Below are positions 33,901 to 43,696 of a stretch of 64,000 nt of DNA, piece after piece. Positions within the stretch are counted from its first letter, which is position 1. Each line of letters starts with the position of its first letter. The position numbers and the translations under genes were made by a program. Source of the stretch: Rhizobium sp. Root1220 (GTDB lineage Bacteria > Pseudomonadota > Alphaproteobacteria > Rhizobiales > Rhizobiaceae); assembly GCF_001426265.1 (NCBI RefSeq), contig NZ_LMDG01000033.1:310001-374000 (forward strand), written 5' to 3'. A model generated the notes under the pieces. That model was not told the origin of the DNA and searched no databases. It saw nothing but the letters and a program-made list of their open reading frames with translations.

Positions 33901-34652
33901 CCGAGGATGAACTGCGCAGTGCCAAGAGCGCCGCCGAGACCGCCAATGAACACAAGACCGACTTCCTGGCTCGCGTCAGCCACGAGATCCGCACGCCGCT
34001 CAACGCAATCATCGGCTTCTCCGACATGATGGCGACCGAGCGCTTCGGCCCGATCGGCCACCCCCGATACGTCGAGTACGCCAACGACATCGGCCGCTCC
34101 GGACGCCATGTCCTCGATATCGTCAACGATCTGCTCGACATATCGAAGATCGAAGCCGGCGAGATGGAGCTCGATTTCGACGCCATCGGCTTGAACGAAG
34201 CGATTTCGGAAGCGGTGGCGCTGCTCCAGCCGCAGGCAAACAGCCAGCGCGTCATCATCCGCACCGCGCTTTCGCAGGCAGTGCCGGAGGTCGTCGCCGA
34301 CCTGCGTTCGATCAAGCAGATCGCCTTGAATATCCTTTCGAACGCCATCCGGTTCACGCCGTCGGGCGGCCAGATCGTTGTGTCGACCTCCTACGAGGCG
34401 AATGGCTGCGTCGTCGTTCGGGTGCGCGACACCGGCATCGGCATGACGCGAAGCGAGCTCGATCAGGCAATGAAGCCGTTCCGCCAGGTCGCGACCCAGT
34501 CGCGCCACCGTGGTGACGGCACCGGCCTGGGCCTGCCACTGACGAAGGCGATGGTCGACGCCAACCGTGCCATCTTCGCCATCAGTTCGGCACCGAACGA
34601 AGGCACCCTTGTCGAGATCACCTTTCCGTCGCAGCGGGTCCTGGCCGGTTAA
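30930..34652 (+). CDS. PdhS-like PAS-domain sensor histidine kinase
   Basis: Large cytoplasmic hybrid-free histidine kinase of about 1,240 residues. No membrane segment is visible. PAS-like folds lie near residues 20-70, 410-520, 744-860 (LPVAVLIHAGDQLIHANPEF) and 870-990 (TDGVVVIGAEGDIRSMNRSA). The H-box is VSHEIRTPLNAIIGFSDMM with the phospho-His near residue 1018, followed by N, G1 and G2 boxes (NILSNAIRF, RVRDTGIGM, GDGTGLGLPL). Long acidic, Ala/Glu/Pro-rich linkers separate the PAS regions. The kinase core strongly resembles PleC/DivJ-related PdhS proteins that phosphorylate DivK in Rhizobiales. The ATG at 30930 has GAAGG seven bases upstream; a GTG at 30903 is in frame. Confidence 0.88.
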   Translation, partial: PAVQYPFIDIAVHPRVRERFSHGEAMVLFSADLSRALWANGAGAELFGQSVVYDLLDQGISKSDITFRQLQTTASQLAGVGDRRNFTVRIVRGFQRVPAQATVELIRLSSGERAVLASLPVATNPLSIKASAEQMLRGLEDPDTHMAVIGANGEIIAASSGFASLGVTQQTAMTMTALAGDHADRLIKRPVATGKGYLPAAVGRISEEPALNLLFAVETVIGHLDPMDPVASEPDLSTATVNHDQVATSSTFVEMIDAVAGIEEIEEAPEENAHADGPHDPERSTEVAASAEPTMHADAEAAMPAEPVPENIDPADDLPATVDANVVDTGVATGEDLPGDAQVPQPEVDDSAATLTTNEVPANEEQPIDEGGAEEAAAETETNGTGASSTDIEMGAASAAPAFVFNPNSRATRFVWKIDAQGRFSEVSNEFAEAVGPHASNVVGSAFSDISALFNLDPEGKIAEALARRDTWSGKTIQWPIEGTSLAVPVDLAALPTYTRSREFDGFRGFGVVRFSDAAEDPLALGLTFGPDGIGHDLVGLDQPVDHAEVNTTELVEPETPAAEASIPPETGPDEPATAEDAAKDPESAGVAEAALEGPKALQPPALRIVDDPSRRLTDKIVQLHGAGPTLTSAEQANFREIAKRLEAFGVRETEPAKHQVREEIAPLVEPPAADEAHGRLADGSAEHEETQVEATPTGEPVAARELETGDDEVTEGLEETVSQMEMLASFIPPRVKMTDGLSAEMIDQLPVAVLIHAGDQLIHANPEFMRLTGYETLEALSEVGGIDALLQRRDLQEKAGHSGSMMLVTVDDKLVPVTARLQSIRWGDSTALMLALMPAGSAVVVPAPAAAPAEPRSTDRMIEKVAKLQIEVEELRSILETATDGVVVIGAEGDIRSMNRSASALFNYDEEDTRGKPFVMLFAHESQKAVLDYLNGLSGHGVASVLNDGREVIGREAAGGFVPLFMTMGLLTSSSGYCAVIRDITQWKRTEDELRSAKSAAETANEHKTDFLARVSHEIRTPLNAIIGFSDMMATERFGPIGHPRYVEYANDIGRSGRHVLDIVNDLLDISKIEAGEMELDFDAIGLNEAISEAVALLQPQANSQRVIIRTALSQAVPEVVADLRSIKQIALNILSNAIRFTPSGGQIVVSTSYEANGCVVVRVRDTGIGMTRSELDQAMKPFRQVATQSRHRGDGTGLGLPLTKAMVDANRAIFAISSAPNEGTLVEITFPSQRVLAG

Positions 34653-34656
34653 AAAA

Positions 34657-34676
34657 AGGCAGCCAAGAGGCTGCCT
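34657..34676 (+). terminator. Terminator of the PdhS-like kinase gene
   Basis: An 8-bp perfect stem (AGGCAGCC with GGCTGCCT, loop AAGA) starts 5 bases after the kinase stop, preceded by A7 and followed by GAAAATT. It may end transcription from either side. The 260 bases up to the next start show nothing else I recognise. Confidence 0.7.
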
Positions 34677-34938
34677 GAAAATTGGGGTGCTGTTCAACAA
34701 GGGCGTAGTCGGTCTAACATCATGTTCCATGGAGCAGGGCGCGCCCCAAGCTGCCTCGTTCATATGCAGCCCCAAGTCACGTTCACCTTTGACGAAGGTT
34801 TCTTAACGAAAAGTTGCCGAAGCCGCTAATCTCTCCGAGGTGAAAGATCGCAGTTTGCTTAAGGTTTTAGCGACTTGCAGCTTTTGCGCGCTGTCGCCTC
34901 AAGCTATATTCGGACCCCTGCGGTGGAGATTTTGCGGC

Positions 34939-35469
34939 ATGGCGAAGCTCGTCTTTGGAATGAACCAGTCTCTGGACGGCTACGTCGACCACCTGGAATT
35001 TGCGCCTGGGCCTACGCTCTTTCGTCACTGGATAGATCAGGTGCGCGACCTGACGGGAAGTGTGTACGGTCGCGGCATGTACGAGATCATGCGTTATTGG
35101 GACGAAGACCGTCCTGAGTGGAGTGCGGAGCATCGCGAGTTCGCGGCGGCGTGGCGGCGCCAACCGAAGTGGGTGGTATCACGCTCGTCGAAGTCAGTCG
35201 GCCCCAACGCCACACTTGTCGATGATGACATCGAGGCAGTGATAGGTGGCCTGAAGGCCCGGCTCGTTGGGGAGATCGCGATTTCCGGACCAGAACTGGC
35301 AGGAAGCCTAACCGACCTTGGCCTTATCGACGAGTATCGACTCTACTTCCACCCGGTCGTGCTTGGTCGCGGCAAGCCATTCTTCGCCGGCCCGCGGCCA
35401 CCACTGCGCCTGGTTTCCACCGATCACGTTGGCGAGGACGTGATCCGGTTGACGTTCGTTCCTGCCTAG
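34939..35469 (+). CDS. Dihydrofolate-reductase-like RibD C-terminal domain protein
   Basis: Cytoplasmic protein of 176 residues with the RibD/DHFR fold. It begins MAKLVFGMNQSLDGYV, has GSVYGRGMYEIMRYW, and the signature of the fold at EIAISGPELAGSLTDLGLIDEYRLYFHPVVLGRGKPFF. Such stand-alone proteins are predicted NADPH reductases of unknown substrate. The ATG at 34939 has GGAG upstream; the longer frame from 34840 adds a hydrophobic tail unlike the family. It is convergent with acsA2. Confidence 0.85.
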   Translation: MAKLVFGMNQSLDGYVDHLEFAPGPTLFRHWIDQVRDLTGSVYGRGMYEIMRYWDEDRPEWSAEHREFAAAWRRQPKWVVSRSSKSVGPNATLVDDDIEAVIGGLKARLVGEIAISGPELAGSLTDLGLIDEYRLYFHPVVLGRGKPFFAGPRPPLRLVSTDHVGEDVIRLTFVPA

Positions 35470-35509
35470 TCGCGTGTCTCGGCAGATGCGTTGACCCGTC
35501 TGATCCGTT

Positions 35510-37456
<1,947 letters not shown>

Positions 37457-37618
37457 TCAAAATTTTCTCCCGTTTGCCTGCCTATATATCATGCCTTGTC
37501 AGCTGAGAAAGATGCGGAGGATCAGCCGGGACGGTATCGATTTGCCAGCGATCGGTATTTGATATATCCGGAATTTCAGTGCATTAACCGGCTAGCGGCC
37601 AAAAAAGTGGCGGAAGTC

Positions 37619-39499
37619 ATGGGTACGTCTCGACAACCGCGGTGGCGGAAAAAAATCAGACCCGTTTCCCGCTGGCTGCCCGGCTTTGCCAGACTTGCGA
37701 CAATCGTGCTGCTCGTTGCACTCTCCATCTTCGTGGCACTCCGCGTCGCGGCCCCCTACCTGATCTCCACCAGCCTCGTTCGTTCCGGCATCGAGGATGT
37801 GCTGTCCAAATGGACCGGTTACCAGGCCGAAATAGCAGGTCGACCCGTGGTTGAATTCTGGCCGACACCTCGCATTACGCTCAGCCAGGTGTCCATTCGC
37901 CAGAAGAGCGGCGACAAAAGGCTGCTTGGCACGATCGAAGGGCTGTCAGCCGAATTCAATCTGATCGACGCCATCAGGGGCCGCACGAGTTTCCACGAGT
38001 TTCATCTCCTCCGTCCCAACCTCCAGCTGACGCGTGAAACAAGCGGCATGATCGACTGGACCAATGAAGGACTGCTGGCCAAGGCCATCACGGAGGTTCG
38101 CGAGGAAGGCGGAAAGCAGGTTCTCGAAAAGAATCTGGATGCCAAGATCGGCGCGATCACGGTCGAAGACGGTACGCTGGACGTCGCGGACGTCGGCAGC
38201 GGAAAAACCTATCGCTTTGAAGGTGTCATGGCCGATGTCAGCTGGAGACGGCTCTCGAGCCCGATCACGGCAGTGCTGATTGCACGCACCAGCGGCCAGG
38301 ATCTGAAGCTCGATTTCTCATCTCGCAGTCCCCTGTTGATCTTCGGCGGCAAGAGCGCGGAATTCACCGCATCGCTGACATCGAAGCTTTTGACGGCACG
38401 GTTTGTGGGAGTTGCGAATATCTCGCGGCTCTTCGATCTTTCCGGCAATCTGGCGCTCAACATTCCTGACTTGCCCGCATTGCTGACATGGGCCGATCGA
38501 TCCTTGCCGGGTATCGCAAATCTGAAGGCTTTCTCGATCGAAACCGACGTCGCCTCGGCTGCAAACGGGTTTCGCTTCAACACCGTCAGCCTGGGCATGA
38601 ACGGGGCGAATGCGACCGGTGTGATGGATGTGTCCTTCCCGCCGGGCAAACGTGCCAAGCTCGGTGGAACGCTTGCTTTCGACCAGATCAATTTCAGGTC
38701 CCTCTTCGATGCGTTCGTACTGCGCCTTGCGGCCGGCGAAGCCAGCGCAACGCCGACTGGCGGCGCGCTTCAGAAACTCGACCTCGATCTCAGACTTTCT
38801 GCCAAGCAGGCGCAGGTCGATCCTTTCACACTGTCGGACGTCGGCGCCAGCATCATAGTGTCGAGTAACGAGGCCAAGTTCGACATCGGCGACAGCGAGT
38901 TTGAAGGCGGCACGTTGACAGCTCACCTCGAAGCGATGCGGGGCGATTTCGATGGCGGCGGCAGGCTGCAGCTATCGATCCGAGGCGCCGACTTCGGCGG
39001 TCTGATCGAGCGCTTGCAACTCAAGGGACCGCTACCGCTTTCCACCGGATCGCTCGATCTGTCGATGCGTACGGTTCTACCCCTGTGGAAGGCGAGCCTC
39101 AGCGACGTCACAGGCAGGATCAGTTTTCATGCCGCCTCGGGTACTCTTCCGGGTTTCGATGCGGAAGCCGTTCGACGAGAGGCGGCAAGGACCGATTTCT
39201 TTCCTCTGAGTGCCGTGTCGCACAGCGGCTTTGCTTTCGACCGTTTCGACTTCACCGCAGATATTGCAGATGGCGCCGCGGAAGTGCACGGTGCACGCAT
39301 CGAGGGGGCTCGGGAAACGCTAGTGCTCTCCGGCGTCATTCCATACCGATCCGCCGGATTGGCGCTCTCGGGATCGATCGAGGCAACGGATCCGACGCAG
39401 GCGAACAGTCTTCCGCCGCTGCCATTCTTCGTCGGCGGCTCGTGGCCGGATCCGGTGATTTCCCCCGCGCCCGTCACGCAACAGGGCGCAACAAGGTAA
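37619..39499 (+). CDS. AsmA-family envelope protein
   Basis: Protein of 626 residues: N-terminal cytoplasmic tail rich in Arg, one membrane segment (LATIVLLVALSIFVALRVAAPYL), then a large periplasmic part with repeats of short beta-hairpins typical of AsmA proteins (ISRPVVEFWPTPRITLSQVSI-type start, FDRFDFTADIADGAAEV end). AsmA-like proteins help move phospholipids across the periplasm in Gram-negative bacteria. The ATG at 37619 is my choice; the frame upstream to 37331 is antisense to acsA2. Its stop abuts the PotI stop with no gap. Confidence 0.85.
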   Translation: MGTSRQPRWRKKIRPVSRWLPGFARLATIVLLVALSIFVALRVAAPYLISTSLVRSGIEDVLSKWTGYQAEIAGRPVVEFWPTPRITLSQVSIRQKSGDKRLLGTIEGLSAEFNLIDAIRGRTSFHEFHLLRPNLQLTRETSGMIDWTNEGLLAKAITEVREEGGKQVLEKNLDAKIGAITVEDGTLDVADVGSGKTYRFEGVMADVSWRRLSSPITAVLIARTSGQDLKLDFSSRSPLLIFGGKSAEFTASLTSKLLTARFVGVANISRLFDLSGNLALNIPDLPALLTWADRSLPGIANLKAFSIETDVASAANGFRFNTVSLGMNGANATGVMDVSFPPGKRAKLGGTLAFDQINFRSLFDAFVLRLAAGEASATPTGGALQKLDLDLRLSAKQAQVDPFTLSDVGASIIVSSNEAKFDIGDSEFEGGTLTAHLEAMRGDFDGGGRLQLSIRGADFGGLIERLQLKGPLPLSTGSLDLSMRTVLPLWKASLSDVTGRISFHAASGTLPGFDAEAVRREAARTDFFPLSAVSHSGFAFDRFDFTADIADGAAEVHGARIEGARETLVLSGVIPYRSAGLALSGSIEATDPTQANSLPPLPFFVGGSWPDPVISPAPVTQQGATR

Positions 39500-40318
39500 C
39501 TACGGCGCGTTGGCCGCCGCCCGCTCATCACGCTCGCGCTGCAGTTCGCGACGCTTGGTCATCGTTGAGGCGCAGATGACACCGATCGCTACGATCCCGA
39601 TCAGGATGGTGCAGACAGCGTTGATTTCCGGTGTCACACCAAGACGCACCTGACTATAGATCTTCATCGGCAGCGTCGTCGCCCCAGGGCCTGACGTGAA
39701 GCTGGCGATCACGAGGTCGTCCAACGACAGCGTGAAAGCCAGAATCCAGCCGGAAAAGACAGCAGGCGCAATGATCGGCAGCGTGACCTCGAAGAAGGTT
39801 CGAACCGGCGGAGCGCCGAGATCCTGTGCTGCCTCCTCGATCGACCGGTCAAAGCTTACCAGACGCGACTGCACGACGACCGCCACGAAACACATCGTTA
39901 GCGTGGTATGGGCCAGTGTTATCGTCCAGAACCCGCGGTCAAAGCCAATCGCGACGAACAGCAGCAAAAGCGACAGGCCGGTAATGACCTCGGGCATGAC
40001 GAGCGGTGCATATACCATCCCCGAAAACAGCATGCGGCCGCGAAAGCGGGTGTAGCGCACAAGGCTGATGGCGGCGAACGTTCCGAGGATCGTTGCTGCC
40101 GTCGCCGACAGCAAGCCGACACGGATCGTCACCCAGGCGGCGTCGAGCAGCGCCTGATTGTGGAACAGCGAGGCGTACCACTTAGTCGAAAAACCGCCCC
40201 AGACGGTCACGAGTTTCGACTCGTTGAAGGAGAACACGACGAGAAGTACGATCGGCAGGTAAAGGAAAGCGAAGCCGAGAGCTACGGAAGCTACATTGAA
40301 GCGGGTCCATCTCAACAT
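39500..40318 (-). CDS. potI: Putrescine ABC transporter permease, PotI-like
   Basis: Inner-membrane permease of 272 residues with six helices. PotI-type coupling loop EEAAQDLGAPPVRTFFEVTLPII is clear, as are LPIVLLVVFSFNESKL and SLDDLVIASFTSGPGATTLP. It is the fourth and last gene of the pot operon. Its start is 3 bases from the PotH stop. It ends head-on against the AsmA gene. Confidence 0.9.
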   Translation of the reverse strand: MLRWTRFNVASVALGFAFLYLPIVLLVVFSFNESKLVTVWGGFSTKWYASLFHNQALLDAAWVTIRVGLLSATAATILGTFAAISLVRYTRFRGRMLFSGMVYAPLVMPEVITGLSLLLLFVAIGFDRGFWTITLAHTTLTMCFVAVVVQSRLVSFDRSIEEAAQDLGAPPVRTFFEVTLPIIAPAVFSGWILAFTLSLDDLVIASFTSGPGATTLPMKIYSQVRLGVTPEINAVCTILIGIVAIGVICASTMTKRRELQRERDERAAANAP

Positions 40319-40321
40319 GAT

Positions 40322-41233
40322 CTACTTCCCCTGCTCGTCGGCTTTGGCTTGCGCGTTCTGGAAGAAGACGATGGGGATCACCAGAATCAGAAGCAGGATC
40401 GTCGCCACTGCCGAGGAGACCGGCCAGTCACGGTTGGCATTGAACTCGTTCCACAATGTCTTGCCGATCATCAGCGTCTGCGATCCGCCGAGAAGATCGG
40501 GAATGACGAACTCGCCGACGGCCGGGATGAAGACCAGCATGCAGCCGGCCACGACACCCGGCAGCGACAACGGGAACGTCACTCGCCAGAAGGCGGTGAT
40601 TGGCGTGCAACCGAGATCCTGCGCCGCCTCTATCAGCGTCCCGTCCATCTTCTCGAGCGATGAATAGAGTGGCAGGATCATGAAGGGCAAATAGGAATAG
40701 ACAATGCCGATGTAGACCGCGACGTTCGTATTCAGGATGATCAGTGGGCTATCGATAACATTCATGTACAGCAGAACCTGGTTCAGCAGCCCTTCGGGCT
40801 TCAGGATGGCGATCCAGGCGTAGACGCGGATAAGGAAGCTTGTCCAGAACGGCAGGATCACCAGCATCAACAGCGTCGGTCGAATGGTGCGCGGAGCATT
40901 AGCCATCCCGTAGGCAATTGGATAAGCGATCAGCAACGTGAAGAAAGTCGACACCCCGGCAATCACCACGCTCGATATATAGGCGTTCAGGTAAAGCGGG
41001 TCATCGATGAGGTAGGCGTAGTTTTCGAACGAGAACGTCGATACCTTCTCCCAAAAATCGCTCCAGCCACCCGTCAGCGAAAAGACCGGCTCATAGGGCG
41101 GTATCGCGACAGCGGTTGTCGAAAGCGAAATGCGAAAGACGATAAAAAAAGGTGCCAGGAAGAAAAGCAGCAGCCACACGTAGGGCACAATGATGACAAG
41201 ACGACTGTAGACGGCCGAACCGAGCTTGCCCAT
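40322..41233 (-). CDS. potH: Putrescine ABC transporter permease, PotH-like
   Basis: Inner-membrane permease of 303 residues. The N-terminal helix YVWLLLFFLAPFFIVFRISL is followed by a periplasmic loop and five further helices; the coupling loop is EAAQDLGCTPITAFWRVTFPLS. It pairs with PotI in the permease dimer. Gaps to neighbours are 3 bases each, so the operon is tightly packed. Confidence 0.9.
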   Translation of the reverse strand: MGKLGSAVYSRLVIIVPYVWLLLFFLAPFFIVFRISLSTTAVAIPPYEPVFSLTGGWSDFWEKVSTFSFENYAYLIDDPLYLNAYISSVVIAGVSTFFTLLIAYPIAYGMANAPRTIRPTLLMLVILPFWTSFLIRVYAWIAILKPEGLLNQVLLYMNVIDSPLIILNTNVAVYIGIVYSYLPFMILPLYSSLEKMDGTLIEAAQDLGCTPITAFWRVTFPLSLPGVVAGCMLVFIPAVGEFVIPDLLGGSQTLMIGKTLWNEFNANRDWPVSSAVATILLLILVIPIVFFQNAQAKADEQGK

Positions 41234-41236
41234 GCT

Positions 41237-42379
41237 TCAATCCTTGAGCAAAACGCCGGCGTCCTCGGCGAAGGTGATCCAGACTTCCTGGTCATAGGTG
41301 AAGGGATCGTCGACCGCGCGCTGCGCGTTCATCAACGAGGCTTTGACCACCTTGCCACTCTTCAGCTTGACATGGAAAACCGTCATGTCGCCGAGATAGC
41401 CGATGTCCCACAATTCACCCGATGCTGCGTTCACGGTGGGGTTGGCTGGTGGTTTGCGCGTCACCTTGAGCTTTTCGGGGCGGATGGCAAAGCCGACCGA
41501 CGCGCCCATGACAGGCAATTCGGGTGTCACGACCCTGATGGAGAAATTGCCATCGACCGCGATTTCAGCCGTGCTGTCGTTTGCACCAACCACCTTGCCA
41601 TCGAAGATGTTCACGTCGCCAATAAAATCCGCCACGAAACGGCAATTGGGCGCTTCGTAGATTTCCGCAGGCGTTGCAACCTGAACAACCTTGCCGTGGC
41701 TCATCACAGCAATCCGGTCAGCCATCGTCATCGCCTCTTCCTGATCGTGGGTGACGACGACAAAAGTGAGACCCAGGTTCTGCTGCAGGTCCATGAGCTC
41801 GAACTGTGTTTCCTCGCGCAGCTTCTTGTCGAGCGCGCCGAGCGGTTCGTCAAGCAGCAGCACCTTCGGTCGCTTGGCAAGCGAACGGGCAAGTGCCACA
41901 CGCTGCCGCTGACCGCCGGAGAGCTGGTTCGGCTTGCGAGAAGCAAATTTCTCGAGCTTCACCATCTTGAGCATCTGAGCGACGCGCTCCGCGATTTCGT
42001 CCTTCGACATGCGGTCCTGACGCAGGCCGAAGGCAATATTCTTCTCGACCGTCATGTGGGGAAAGAGCGCATAGGACTGGAACATCATGTTGACCGGCCG
42101 CTTGTAGGGCGGGGTTCCCGCGAGGTCGACACCGTCGAGGACGATCTCACCTGACGTCGGCTGCTCGAAGCCCGCCAGCATGCGCAGCAAGGTGGACTTG
42201 CCGCAGCCGGATGCGCCGAGAAGTGCGAAGAACTCGCGGTGGTAGATATTCAGGGACAGGTCATCGACGGCGGTAAAGTCGCCGAAGCGCTTGGTGACGT
42301 TGTTGAACGAGATAAACGGCTTCGACGCCGGATCCGTCCACGGCGCAAAGGAGCGGCGGATATTGCCCAGTGACTTCAT
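41237..42379 (-). CDS. potG: Putrescine ABC transporter ATPase, PotG-like
   Basis: ATPase of 380 residues. Walker A is GASGCGKSTLLRMLAG, signature LSGGQRQRVALARSLAKRP, Walker B VLLLDEPLGALD, and the C-terminal OB-fold TOBE domain is present (SVGFAIRPEKLKVTRK). It follows PotF after a 94-base gap with a strong hairpin. It powers uptake of the polyamine bound by PotF. Confidence 0.9.
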   Translation of the reverse strand: MKSLGNIRRSFAPWTDPASKPFISFNNVTKRFGDFTAVDDLSLNIYHREFFALLGASGCGKSTLLRMLAGFEQPTSGEIVLDGVDLAGTPPYKRPVNMMFQSYALFPHMTVEKNIAFGLRQDRMSKDEIAERVAQMLKMVKLEKFASRKPNQLSGGQRQRVALARSLAKRPKVLLLDEPLGALDKKLREETQFELMDLQQNLGLTFVVVTHDQEEAMTMADRIAVMSHGKVVQVATPAEIYEAPNCRFVADFIGDVNIFDGKVVGANDSTAEIAVDGNFSIRVVTPELPVMGASVGFAIRPEKLKVTRKPPANPTVNAASGELWDIGYLGDMTVFHVKLKSGKVVKASLMNAQRAVDDPFTYDQEVWITFAEDAGVLLKD

Positions 42380-42439
42380 ATTGTTCCCCGAAGAGTCATT
42401 TTCAGAACCGAACGTTCCCCGCGATCGGCACGCACGAAA

Positions 42440-42465
42440 AGGCCCGGGCGTTGCCGTCCGGGCCT
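42440..42465 (-). terminator. Attenuator-like hairpin between potF and potG
   Basis: An 11-bp stem with one G-T pair (AGGCCCGGGCG with CGTCCGGGCCT, loop TTGC) is followed on the minus strand by TTTT. It lies 9 bases past the potF stop. As a terminator-like element inside an operon it would keep PotF more abundant than the membrane parts. Confidence 0.7.
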
Positions 42466-42473
42466 GAGATTGA

Positions 42474-43571
42474 CTACTGGCCGGTCACGACCTTCGTCCA
42501 GAGACGCGTCGCGGTGCGCTGCGTTTTCGGATCCCAAGGCGAAATGGTGAAAAGCTTCTTCATCACCTCTTCGGTCGGATAGATGGCCGGGTCCTCGAGG
42601 ATTTCCTTGTCCACGAACTGCTGCGAGGCCTTGTTGCCGTTGGCATAGAACACGTAGTTGCTCGCCTTGGCGATGATTTCCGGCTTCATCATGTAGTTGA
42701 TGAACTCGTGAGCCTCGGCGACATGCGGCGCATCGGCCGGAACCGCCATCAGGTCGAACCACATCTGCGCGCCCTGCGAGGGGATCGAGTAGTTCACCTC
42801 GACGCCGTTCTTCGCTTCCTCGGCGCGATCGCGGGCCTGGAGTACGTCCCCCGAATAGCCGAACGCGATGCAGATGTCACCGTTGGCGAGCGCGTTGATA
42901 TACTCCGAGGAGTGGAACTTGCGGATATATGGACGAACCGAGGCCAGCAGCTCCTCGGCCTTCTTGAAGTCTTCCGCCTTGGTCGAATTCGGGTCGAGAC
43001 CGAGGTAATGCAGCGCCGTAGAGATCACGTCCTTCGGCGTGTCGAGCACGTAAATACCGCAATCCTTGAATTTTTCCGCGACCTTCGGATCGAAGATGAC
43101 TTCGAGGCCCGGCTTGACGTCCGGCCCGAGGATCTCGGCGACCTTCTTGACGTTGTAGCCGATGCCGTCGGTTCCCCACATGTAGTCAACAGCATACTCG
43201 TTGCCCGGATCATAGCTGGCTGTGCGCTGCTGGATCACATCCCACATGTTGGAAAGGTTCGGCAGTTTGGACTTGTCGAGCTTCTGGAATACGCCTGCCT
43301 GGATCTGGCGCTGCAGGAAGTCGGCTGTCGGGACGACGACGTCGTAGCCGGTGCCGCCGGCAAGAAGTTTCGTTTCTACTGTCTCGTTGGAATCGAATGT
43401 GTCGTAGACGACCTTGATGCCGGTTTCCTTGGTGAAGTCTTCCAGGATGGAAGCATCGATGTAGTCCGACCAGTTGTATATGTTGACCACGCGATCTGCG
43501 GCAAAGGATGGCGCCGCAGCAAACACAGCAACGACGGCCGTGGCTGCAAGTCTTCCTAATTTCGACCTCAT
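42474..43571 (-). CDS. potF: Putrescine-binding periplasmic protein, PotF-like
   Basis: Periplasmic polyamine-binding protein of 365 residues. Sec signal MRSKLGRLAATAVVAVFAAA ends near SFAADRVV; the mature start RVVNIYNWSDYIDASILEDFTKETGI is diagnostic for the PotF/PotD group. The ATG at 43571 has AGGAG upstream, whereas the frame continues to 43700 with no good start. It is the first gene of the potFGHI operon. Substrate preference (putrescine) follows from the family and the PotFGHI order. Confidence 0.93.
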   Translation of the reverse strand: MRSKLGRLAATAVVAVFAAAPSFAADRVVNIYNWSDYIDASILEDFTKETGIKVVYDTFDSNETVETKLLAGGTGYDVVVPTADFLQRQIQAGVFQKLDKSKLPNLSNMWDVIQQRTASYDPGNEYAVDYMWGTDGIGYNVKKVAEILGPDVKPGLEVIFDPKVAEKFKDCGIYVLDTPKDVISTALHYLGLDPNSTKAEDFKKAEELLASVRPYIRKFHSSEYINALANGDICIAFGYSGDVLQARDRAEEAKNGVEVNYSIPSQGAQMWFDLMAVPADAPHVAEAHEFINYMMKPEIIAKASNYVFYANGNKASQQFVDKEILEDPAIYPTEEVMKKLFTISPWDPKTQRTATRLWTKVVTGQ

Positions 43572-43696
43572 TCTATCTCCTGCTTTTATGTTCAAGCATC
43601 GCGCCGGATGCTTGTCCCTCTGGTTTTGCCAGCAGACTAGAAAGGATTTCAGGAGGCGACAAGCGTAAAATCCTGCACTCTCAATGATTTCACTTA

